Of a DNA stretch of 42,204 nucleotides, positions 20,909 through 29,500 are shown piece after piece. The translations under genes were made by a program, and so were the position numbers. This DNA is from a virus: the IMG/VR virus record IMGVR_UViG_3300046167_000527, positions 1 through 42,204 of that record. One strand, 5' to 3'. The notes beneath the pieces are model-generated. The model worked only from the letters and a program-made list of their open reading frames with translations, made no database searches and was not told where the DNA came from. Within the stretch, counting starts at the first letter, position 1; each line of letters begins with the position of its first letter.

Positions 20909-22186
20909 ATGCCGCAGTTTAAGACAAGAGACGACTTAAAGATTCAACTCGACAAGTGCGGGTACTCTGACGTCACCGACGGTAAAACTTCTAAGACTGT
21001 GGTTATCCAGTTACCTAAAGGTGGAGACCGTGAAGGTTCCCTCCGAGAATCTGCGACAAAACTAAAGTCATTCGGTGCAAAGTATAATCCGACGGGCGGG
21101 CAATCCTCCGTAGGAAGAACCGAATGCACTGGTGGATTCAACATCGAATGTAAGATCAAAGGTGGCGGTGGATCCGGAGCAGGATCTGACATCACCGAAC
21201 TTGCCGAGAGTGCGCAATGCGTTTACCTTGCGGCAAAATACAAGAAGGGTCAATACGACCACAAGACCCTCGCAGAAGTCAAATCGTCCTATGACGTTTC
21301 TGATACCCTCAAGAGAATCAACGAAAAGATCACCGACGACTGGGTGGATTCGTCCAAACTCGGTGCCGAGATGATCGCGAAGAAGTTCCCGAACTCCAGC
21401 AAGAACTATGTTGCGCACCGTGGATCCCGTTGGGTCGACTCTCTCGAGGGTCACTGGAAAGACCTCAACAACGAGGCAGGCAAACCGTTTACCAACCTCA
21501 ACAAATGGTCTCCTGCGGACATGTACATTGTCTCCAGCAAGGGTAAGACTATTGACCTGACCAAAGCAAAGACTCTGGTCGAGTTGAACACCATGATGCT
21601 GGACGCATACAAGTCCAAGGACATCGTTGGTATCTCCCTGAAGAAGATGCGTGGCACTGCCCAGTTCAAGGAACTCAACATCAGCAACAACCGCAACGTG
21701 TATGAGTTTGTATCAAGCACCACAGGTCTGCGTGGGTTCTTCCAATCCGGTGACGGATACATCATGTTCAATGGTGGTAAGGCACAGTTCCGAAAGTTCG
21801 GGTCAACTTGGCAGGGAGAACTCAAGGGTAAGAACGCAAACATGGGTAAGGTTTCCGGTGGTCCAGTTATTGGGTTTGTCAAAGAATACTTCAAGAAAGA
21901 TATGACACCTCAACGCGACCTGTCCGTGGCAGACGATGCGACAATAGATCAGTTCTACGAATGGTACAATGCTTGTTCAGACACTCCTGCTATGGACAAG
22001 TATGACTTCTACAAGGCAGTCCAAGAGAAGGACATGAATTGGTTTGTCTCCAAGATCATGACCACACAGTTGATGGCAATTGTCAACAACGCACCAAAGA
22101 AGCAACAGGACGCATTCACCTCTGGTATGGTAAACTATGCCGCATCAGAATCCATCCTCTCCGGTCCATACTGTAAGGTCTATTAA
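20909..22186 (+). CDS. Conserved T4-like phage protein of unknown function
   Basis: 425 residues from ATG 20909 (GGAG site upstream; an in-frame TTG lies six bases earlier). Starts MPQFKTRDDLKIQLDKCGYS. A Gly-rich linker GGGGSGAGS at about 90-98 precedes ELAESAQCVYLAA, then KWSPADMYIVSSKGK and VGISLKKMRG. I recall proteins with the GSGAG...ESAQ...KWSPAD...ISLKK order next to the ligase-like gene in T4-like marine phages. Under late control, so possibly a virion or head-internal protein. It overlaps the next gene by one base. Confidence 0.65.
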   Translation: MPQFKTRDDLKIQLDKCGYSDVTDGKTSKTVVIQLPKGGDREGSLRESATKLKSFGAKYNPTGGQSSVGRTECTGGFNIECKIKGGGGSGAGSDITELAESAQCVYLAAKYKKGQYDHKTLAEVKSSYDVSDTLKRINEKITDDWVDSSKLGAEMIAKKFPNSSKNYVAHRGSRWVDSLEGHWKDLNNEAGKPFTNLNKWSPADMYIVSSKGKTIDLTKAKTLVELNTMMLDAYKSKDIVGISLKKMRGTAQFKELNISNNRNVYEFVSSTTGLRGFFQSGDGYIMFNGGKAQFRKFGSTWQGELKGKNANMGKVSGGPVIGFVKEYFKKDMTPQRDLSVADDATIDQFYEWYNACSDTPAMDKYDFYKAVQEKDMNWFVSKIMTTQLMAIVNNAPKKQQDAFTSGMVNYAASESILSGPYCKVY

Positions 22187-23421
22187 TGGAATCTTTCTTC
22201 ACACGCGAAGTTCTCTCCGAGCAGAAGAACACTCATATGACGCATATAGAGGACAAAGTTCTCTATGGTGGGGTAACGGGCACTCGTGAGGCGATCAATG
22301 CTCTCCGTGCGTTAAGAGACATGCTCCAAGGGAAACACAAGGGAGACATATCCGTTAAGTGGGATGGTGCCCCTGCGATCTTCGCAGGCACTGATCCGAG
22401 CGACGGTAAGTTCTTCGTTGCCAAGAAAGGCATCTTCAACAAGAACCCAAAGGTCTACAAGACCAAGGCAGATGTCGACGCAGACACCTCTGGTGACCTG
22501 AACGCAAAGATGAATGCAGCACTGGAGTTGCTCCCTTCGATTGGCATCAAGGGTGTCATTCAGGGAGACTTCCTGTTTGGTCCAGGTGACATCTCTACTA
22601 AGAACATCGGTGGTGATTCTTATGTCACCTTCCACCCAAACACAATTGTGTATGCACTGCCTGCCAAGAGTGCTGCTGCAAAAGAAGTTAAGTCGGCAAG
22701 CATCGGTATCGTGTGGCACACCACATATAGCGGTGAGTCGTTCGAGTCCATGCGGGCATCCTATGGTGTGAACGTCAACGCACTGAAAAAGAGCAGGAAG
22801 GTATGGTCACAGGATGCCATGTTGCGTGACGTCACCACTGCTACACTCGACGAGAAGACAACCAAGATCGTCGACGGATACTTGAAGACTGCTGGTACTT
22901 TGTTCCAGAAGATCTCGGGCAACACCCTGCGTGAGTTAGAGAAGCACCCAGAGTTGCCACAACTGATCGAACAATACAATAACACGTTTGTGCGTAAGGG
23001 TGCTATGCTCCCAGACTCACGTCGTCACGTTATCGGTCTACAGAATTGGTTGACCGGACGATACAAGAAAGAGATCGAAAAGAGAAAGTCGGACAAAGGC
23101 AAGAAGGCACAGCAGGCAAAGATGACTGCCATCATGGGTTTCTTCTCGAAGAAGAACACCGCCTCGTTAATTGCTATGTTCGAATTACAAAGAAATATAG
23201 TTTTAGCAAAATTAATCCTTATAAATAAACTAAATAAACTTGCGAACATTGATACGTTCGTTAAGACTTCCAAAGGTTATAAGGTGACGGGTCAGGAAGG
23301 ATTCGTTGCCATTGACAAACTTGGTGGTGATGCGGTGAAGTTAGTTGATAGAATGGAATTTTCCTATAACAACTTCTCACCCGATATACTTAAAGGATGG
23401 GATCAACCGAGCAGGAAATAA
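22186..23421 (+). CDS. Nucleotidyltransferase/ligase-fold protein (DUF6267-like)
   Basis: 411 residues, start in a TAATG overlap. SVKWDGAPAIFAG carries KWDG (Lys58-Gly61), the KxDG nucleotide-attachment motif of the ATP-dependent DNA/RNA ligase superfamily; GVIQGDFLF (about 123-131) fits motif III. HMTHIED near residue 17 is conserved in the phage family as I recall it (DUF6267). The full ligase motif set is not obvious. Late control and the N-terminus (MESFFTREVLSEQ) suggest packaging in the head. A TATAAATA lies inside the gene at 23220. Confidence 0.65.
   Translation: MESFFTREVLSEQKNTHMTHIEDKVLYGGVTGTREAINALRALRDMLQGKHKGDISVKWDGAPAIFAGTDPSDGKFFVAKKGIFNKNPKVYKTKADVDADTSGDLNAKMNAALELLPSIGIKGVIQGDFLFGPGDISTKNIGGDSYVTFHPNTIVYALPAKSAAAKEVKSASIGIVWHTTYSGESFESMRASYGVNVNALKKSRKVWSQDAMLRDVTTATLDEKTTKIVDGYLKTAGTLFQKISGNTLRELEKHPELPQLIEQYNNTFVRKGAMLPDSRRHVIGLQNWLTGRYKKEIEKRKSDKGKKAQQAKMTAIMGFFSKKNTASLIAMFELQRNIVLAKLILINKLNKLANIDTFVKTSKGYKVTGQEGFVAIDKLGGDAVKLVDRMEFSYNNFSPDILKGWDQPSRK
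23220..23227 (+). promoter_or_regulatory. Possible internal late promoter (TATAAATA)
   Basis: Exact octamer inside the ligase-like gene, about 200-260 bases before the next starts. The surrounding bases are unusually AT-rich for this gene, so it may be a working internal promoter, but the codons (IIINKLN-type) could also explain it. Confidence 0.35.
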
Positions 23422-23422
23422 T

Positions 23423-23518
23423 ATGGATTCTTTCAAATCACATATCGAAGGGAAGACCGAAGCACCAGTGGTAGACACTGAGGATGCAAGAGGCACTTTC
23501 GCACGCACAGCGCATTAA
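23423..23518 (+). other. Probable true N-terminus of the next gene, in another frame
   Basis: 31 codons starting at ATG 23423: MDSFKSHIEGKTEAPVVDTE then off to a stop. The start resembles head-targeting N-termini of other proteins in the window. Moving +1 at GG 23482-23483 joins it to the basic protein at 23484, giving about 132 residues. I treat it as a separated 5' part, not a gene. Confidence 0.45.
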
Positions 23519-23822
23519 AGCAAAGATTCGCATGAAGAAGATCAAGAACAAGATCAAACTTGGTCGTGAACGTGCTGCGCGTAAGACCCCAAACATGGAC
23601 GTGGTGAAGAAGAGAGCGGCACGTAAGGCAAGACTGATGCTGCTCAAGAAACTCACCAAGGGGCAAGGTAAAGACGAGTTATCATTTGCACGCAGATCCG
23701 ATCTTGAGAAACGTCTGGATAAGATGAAACCAAGGATCCAAGCAATCGCAAAGAAACTCATCCCTGCTGTCCGCAAGCAAGATAGAGACCGTAAGCAAGC
23801 ACGTTCAAATAAGAACCAGTAA
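23484..23822 (+). CDS. Highly basic conserved phage protein
   Basis: 112 residues as read from ATG 23484, but there is no good ribosome binding site here and the real start is probably 23423 through a +1 change. The protein is about one-third Lys/Arg: LSHAQRIKAKIRMKKIKNKI, RERAARK, then LIPAVRKQDRDRKQAR. This basic L...QR...R.K......ARKRA...LIP.VRK pattern is familiar from T4-like marine phages. Likely DNA-binding or internal to the head; late expressed. Confidence 0.7.
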   Translation: MQEALSHAQRIKAKIRMKKIKNKIKLGRERAARKTPNMDVVKKRAARKARLMLLKKLTKGQGKDELSFARRSDLEKRLDKMKPRIQAIAKKLIPAVRKQDRDRKQARSNKNQ

Positions 23823-23858
23823 CTGCTTCCTATCTATAGGACACAACGGAGTTTACAG

Positions 23859-25067
23859 ATGATCAAGTCATTCGGCGATTACCTCGTAGAAGAAAACAGC
23901 ATTGCCTTCTTCACGTTTGGTCGCATGAACCCACCGACTTCTGGACACGAGAAACTTCTCGACAAACTCGCTCAGGTTGCCGGTAAGCAACCATACTATG
24001 TGTTCCTCTCCCAGACTCAGGATAAGAAAAAGAATCCTCTCGACTATAGTGCGAAGGTCAAGCACGTCCGTAAGATGTTCCCTCGTCACGCACGTCGAGT
24101 CCTGATCAACAAGCAAGTAGTCACCCCGTTCAATGCGGCATCATGGATCTACGACCAAGGGTTCAAGCAACTCGTCATGGTTGTCGGTTCAGACCGTGTC
24201 CGTGAGTTCACTGCTCTCCTCGAGAAGTATAACGGAGTCAAGGGTCGTCACGGTTTCTATAACTTCAAGAGCATCAAGGTAGTATCCGCGGGAGCACGAG
24301 ACCCAGACGCCGAGGGTGTCGAGGGTATGTCCGCATCTAAACTCCGATCCTTTGCGACAGACAACGACTTCTCCCAATTCTCTCAGGGACTGGGTGGTCT
24401 GTCCACTAAGGACGCTAAGAAATTATTCGTCGATGTGCGCAAGGGCATGGGTCTCAAAGAAGAGACCGTGTTCAAACGTCACATCGAATTAGAACCAGTA
24501 TCCGAAACTCGAGAGAAGTTTGTCAAGGGCGAGTTGTTTGAAGTCGGCGACCACGTGGTCGTCAAAGAGTCAGACGAAGTCGGCATAATCTCCCACCTCG
24601 GAAGCAACTACGTTATCGTTCAACTGAGTGAAGACAAGGTTGTGCGCAAGTGGTTGGATGCGATCGAGAAGATCGACGAGGCATGCTGGAAAGGATACAA
24701 AGCAGACGGAATGAAGAAGAAAGGAGACAAGGTTGTTCCTAACTGCGTCCCAGAAACTATGGCACCTTCTTCCCAAGAGTTCATCCCATCCCCGACTGGT
24801 GGCCAGCGCAATGCTACCCTGAAGGTCGAGGCAGATAAGGTCAAGCAGGACTCTGACATCAAAGACCGCAAAGGTTCACAACCTGCCAAGTACCACAAAG
24901 GTCTGAGCAAAGCGATGAAGTCTCGTCGTGACGCACAGTTCAAGAAGCAGACTAAGATGTCGGACGACGATCCAAAGGCATACAAACCTGCTCCTGGAGA
25001 CAAGACCACCAAGACCAAACCTTCCAAGTATACCAACGCATTTAAAAAGATGTACGGAGACAAGTAG
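23859..25067 (+). CDS. Cytidylyltransferase-like (NMNAT-type) protein
   Basis: 402 residues. FFTFGRMNPPTSGHEKL holds the nucleotidyltransferase motif (GRxNPPTxGH, residues 21-30), and GMSASKLR (156-163) corresponds to the C-terminal ISxTxxR-type motif of the NMNAT/cytidylyltransferase superfamily. The second half is a basic tail that includes CWKGYKADGMKKKGDKVVPN, a Cys-containing motif I know from several T4-like phage proteins. The N-terminus MIKSFGDYLVEE resembles T4 capsid-targeting sequences. Family role would be AMP or CMP transfer; the acceptor here is unknown. Confidence 0.75.
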   Translation: MIKSFGDYLVEENSIAFFTFGRMNPPTSGHEKLLDKLAQVAGKQPYYVFLSQTQDKKKNPLDYSAKVKHVRKMFPRHARRVLINKQVVTPFNAASWIYDQGFKQLVMVVGSDRVREFTALLEKYNGVKGRHGFYNFKSIKVVSAGARDPDAEGVEGMSASKLRSFATDNDFSQFSQGLGGLSTKDAKKLFVDVRKGMGLKEETVFKRHIELEPVSETREKFVKGELFEVGDHVVVKESDEVGIISHLGSNYVIVQLSEDKVVRKWLDAIEKIDEACWKGYKADGMKKKGDKVVPNCVPETMAPSSQEFIPSPTGGQRNATLKVEADKVKQDSDIKDRKGSQPAKYHKGLSKAMKSRRDAQFKKQTKMSDDDPKAYKPAPGDKTTKTKPSKYTNAFKKMYGDK

Positions 25068-25080
25068 AGTCTTTAATCTG

Positions 25081-25088
25081 TATAAATA
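25081..25088 (+). promoter_or_regulatory. T4-type late promoter (TATAAATA)
   Basis: Exact octamer, 35 bases before the ATG at 25123, in the gap upstream of the tail-fibre-like genes. Confidence 0.8.
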
Positions 25089-25122
25089 GATTCATCTATT
25101 TTTAATACGGGGTTCTCTACCC

Positions 25123-26499
25123 ATGTCAAGCAGAATCGTATATAACCCGTTTACTGGCAAACTCACCCCAATCCGTGTCGATAGCATCGACGTCGATTCA
25201 GACGGAGTAATTGCCAACAGAGTAAACAGTGAGATCGACTCAGGTGTAAGCAACGCAGGTGGCATCATTGCCGTTCACACCGACTCAGTAATCGCAAAGG
25301 CGTTGCGTCCAGGTGGAATGATCTTCGATGCGATCGACTCCGACTACGATACCCACACTCGTGTTGCTCTGGACTCCGGCGGTCTTATCAAGCTTGCCGT
25401 TGACTCTGACATTGCGGCATTCTTCGCGGCACAAGATCTCGATGACTCGGTAAACATCCAGTCGCAATTTGACTCTGCCTTCCCGTCTGCTTTTGATACC
25501 CGATTTGCGTTACAGGACACCCACGACTCTGTAGCAGTTCAAGGGCAGATCGACTCTGCCTTCCCTGCGGCATTTGATACTCGTTTCGCACTACAGGACA
25601 CCCATGACTCGGTTGCTGTGCAAGGACAGATTGATGCCACAATCGCATCAGCTGATACCCATGACTCTGTTGCCGTTCAAGGGCAGTTCGATTCTGCCTT
25701 CCCTTCTGCCTTTGACACTCGGTTTGCCTCGCAAGACCTGCACGACTCTGTAGCAGTTCAAGGACAGATCGACTCAGCAGAAGCAATAGTGCGCACTGCG
25801 TCGGAAGGTGGTTACGAACTCACCGGTGGATTCACCGACCGTACCACCGGCACAGCAGGTGCCTCCGATGTTGGTACTGACGTTGAGTATACAGACGCTA
25901 TGGTAGAAGCGGGGTCATGGTTGAGGTTTGGTCTTGACTCCGCCGCACAGGATTCAAACGACGGTCCATACTGGGCAGACGGTGCTGGTTCTGAATTTGA
26001 AGCACCTGGATCTGGTACTACTGCATACAGAGGCAAAGGTCTGTTCTCTGGTTTCTACATGCCACATGGTGTGACCGCACTGTTCAACTTCACAGATGAT
26101 TCTACCAACTCAACATATAACGAGGCAAAGTCTTCTGGTACTCTTCAGTATAACGCGGCAAGTGGTTCCCTAGACGTATCCCAACTCAACGAAGGAGACT
26201 TCGTTAGTGTTCGTTTCGACTTTAACGTCACTCCACAGTTTGCAAACACCACCCTTGAGGTTGGTTTGATTTGGCAGACTCGTGACTCAAACGACGTCGA
26301 GACATTCACATTCGCACTAACTGGTGAACCGATCTTTTATGGTTCTGGTACTACTGGTAAGACTTTCTTGAACCGTCCTATCATCACTGCATATTTGGCA
26401 TCGAACGAAGACGTGAACGCACGTGCTCTTCCTGCTGTCCGTTCTGATCAACCAATCTACATACAACCGCTAACAACTCTGTTTACGGTCGGGAGATAA
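25123..26499 (+). CDS. Tail-fibre-like structural protein with internal repeats
   Basis: 458 residues. The first 225 are unusually rich in Asp-Ser: at least 16 DS pairs at short intervals (RVDS, VDSD, IDSG). Residues about 104-221 are imperfect 27-residue repeats (QDTHDSVAVQGQIDSAFPAA type). The second half is beta-rich with Gly/Thr/Ser. Late-promoter control and the giant neighbour point to a virion fibre or neck/tail protein. Sequence of this kind evolves fast, so no family is named. Confidence 0.65.
   Translation: MSSRIVYNPFTGKLTPIRVDSIDVDSDGVIANRVNSEIDSGVSNAGGIIAVHTDSVIAKALRPGGMIFDAIDSDYDTHTRVALDSGGLIKLAVDSDIAAFFAAQDLDDSVNIQSQFDSAFPSAFDTRFALQDTHDSVAVQGQIDSAFPAAFDTRFALQDTHDSVAVQGQIDATIASADTHDSVAVQGQFDSAFPSAFDTRFASQDLHDSVAVQGQIDSAEAIVRTASEGGYELTGGFTDRTTGTAGASDVGTDVEYTDAMVEAGSWLRFGLDSAAQDSNDGPYWADGAGSEFEAPGSGTTAYRGKGLFSGFYMPHGVTALFNFTDDSTNSTYNEAKSSGTLQYNAASGSLDVSQLNEGDFVSVRFDFNVTPQFANTTLEVGLIWQTRDSNDVETFTFALTGEPIFYGSGTTGKTFLNRPIITAYLASNEDVNARALPAVRSDQPIYIQPLTTLFTVGR
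25432..25785 (+). repeat. In-gene repeats, about 81-bp unit
   Basis: Four to five imperfect units coding for QD(T/L)HDSVAVQGQIDSAFPA-type segments; two units are shortened. The units share long stretches of DNA, so recombination could change their number without breaking the frame. Confidence 0.75.
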
Positions 26500-26505
26500 T
26501 TAAAA

Positions 26506-29500
26506 ATGAGCATCCGTATTACCAGAAACACAAAGGGTAACTGTATTACCTTTATCGGTTCTTCGCAACCAGCATATTGGAACGCATGTCTGTCCGGTCG
26601 AGTAAACCCAGATGACTCTGCCCGAGTCGACGTCATCAACGACGTCCGAACCGTTGACAACAACGATCCAGTCTTTGAGTTCTACGCGGTAGACTACACT
26701 GTCTTCCAAGACGCAGAAGGTAACACTTTCGACTCTGCTGGTGAAGCAGCGAAGTACATTACAGAGAAGGCAAACGTACTGACTGATGCGGTAGAACTAA
26801 CAGCGAATGATAAAGTAAACTTCTCTCGCGACCCAACTAACACTTCCATCCTGACTTCCCTTGGTGACAACTATGGTGTAAACTCGATCAAGGCAATCGC
26901 AGCAGATGACGGCACCATCACCATCCGTGAATTCCAAGACGACTCTGGTCAAGACCTCTACCTTGGTCTGCGATCAAACAAAACAAGGATCGGTGGACAG
27001 AGTCAAAGTCTAAGTATTAATGCTGTTGTAAACTCTCTGAATGCTCTCTTCTCTGTTAACCCAGTTGGTCTGGGTGTCGAAGACGCGGTCATCTCTTTCC
27101 TATACACTCAAGAGACTCCAAGCATCACCTCTTTCGGAGACTGTACTGATTCAGCGGGTGTTGTGACCAAAGGCAGTAACACTGGTTCCCAGCGCAACGA
27201 TGGTTTCCACACTGACTCTGCCGACAACCTTATCATCAACGCTGGTGACTATTACCAGATCAATACCACCGGATACGACTTCGGTCGTAACTTCCTGTTT
27301 GGTCTGTTCAACAAAAACGGCATTGGCGTTGATGCTGCATTCGACAGCAACAGAGGACGTGGAGGTAAACTTGACCTTGGACTGCGCCTCGCTTCAAACG
27401 CGGCATATGAAGACGGTCCACACGGTGTTGTAATTGAAGAAGGTTTCTTCAAAGACCCACAGAACTCGACCCAATTCCGTGTAGGTATGAACGCAGATCG
27501 TCGCCTGTTCGTGTCGCACTTCTCAACAGAAACTAATGAATATCAGGACGTCGTTCGTTCCGCGTTCCCAGTAGACTCTGGAAATGAGTTTATGCTGGTT
27601 GGTTACATCCGATCAGAAAACGGTCAGTTCAACGCAAACGTTCTGCGTAACAAACTTGCGGACTCCGTGTCGGTTGCTTATCGATACATCGAATCACCAG
27701 ACAATGTTTGGAGATACCCACTGTTCGCGACTCCTGTTGAGGCAGGCGCAGTATCTTTAGCGAATGGCGGTAACGATAGTTCTGAAGCACGTCTGTTTAC
27801 TGACGATCCTTCTGGATCTACTTGGTATTCCCCAGCGACTGGTTATGTCGAAGACGGTACTTTTGAACCACAAGACAGTGGAGATGTTACTTGGACTGAG
27901 ATCCCGTCCGCTACTGATGCAGAAGCATCACCACCTGCGTTTAGTATCGCAGATCAAACCTTTACAGAAAATGCTGCTGCCAACATCTCGCTCGGCACTG
28001 GCACCTACACTCAGTCATTAGCTGGAGATCTTCCTGCTGGACTGACATATAACTCAAGCACCGGATACATCACAGGTACTACACCATATGTGAGCAAGGA
28101 TAAGTCTTGGTCTGTGACCCTGACTCGATCCAACGCTTTCGGTAGTACCTCTGACACTTTCGCGATCGCAATTACCAACAATGCGTCACTTGACAACATC
28201 ACTGGACTCACAACGTACCTAGGAAACACTATCCAACCTGATCTTCTCGAAGACGTAAGTGTCATGGATTCCGACTACGGTTTCTTTGCTGATATCAACC
28301 AGAAGTTGGAAAGGGGTCAGCAGGTTGACTGGATCGGAGCACCTGGAGATGCGAATTCTCCGAATGCCCCAACATACCCATACTGGGCAACACCCTTTGT
28401 TGGTATCGTTGACTCTACTATGGACAGCGCAGACAAAGCAGCAAACACAGACTCCGCTACTTGGTTGGTTGGATCCAGTTGGGACGTGAGAACAGTTATC
28501 TTTGGTGATTGGGTCGGCGGCAATGGAGTCAGCGCATTGGTTGGTTGGGACGACAACGGTAAGGTAGTTGGTTCGGGTTTCGTCAACGTGGACAAGACCT
28601 TCAGGATGGCACTGAGCGACTCTGATGGACTTATCCGTTTATATCGTAGTAACGGAAGCGGGTTTGATCTTTTGAAGACCAGTACTACCACCTTTGACTC
28701 TGAACAGCGTCTGTCGATGTGGTGGCCGAGTACTTATAATCCACAGAGAGCAAAGATCCCTTCGTTTACTTTCTCCAACATTGGTGCTAACGACTCCACG
28801 CCACCTGCTGGTTTCGCTTCTCCTCTGACTCATGGATTGATGGGCGGAGAACTAATCATGGGTGATGGTGATTCTGCTGGAATCACTACTACTTCTGCTG
28901 CAACTTTTCTCGATACGCTTGAACCTGGAAAGAGGTTTATCATTCCAAAGGAGTGGATCAATACCAACGTTCTCACCTTGATGAGAGACAGCGGGATGGG
29001 TTTCAACACGACCCAGAACGAAGGTGGTAAGGTATTCATCGGTGTTCCAAAGAGAACCGCTGACTTGCAGTCTAACCTGTTCTCAGACTTCACTGCTCAC
29101 CACCGTTGGGAATACATTTCCCCGAACGGTTCATTCAAACTACAAAAGCAAGCAGTGCACAACACCGGCGGTAGCGGGGGCAATGCTCACGTCCAGATTG
29201 GTTCAGATATCATAACCATCTCTACTACAAACTTTGACGACGCATACTACGATTGTGCTCTCGAGTGGGACGGTGAGCAGTTCTACGCCATTCAGTGTAA
29301 CGTGGGAGACCTGAACCAACAACCTGGAATCGAGAACGGTGGTTCTTTCAGTCGCGTTATCAGTACTGATGACTCTGCTCGTGCATTCACCAACAACGAC
29401 TATGCATCAGATTCCGCAGTCAACCTTGCGGTCGCGGTCAACAACAACGGTAGAGTCAGACTGCAACGGTCGGGTCTTCAGTTCATCGACATCCCTCTGA

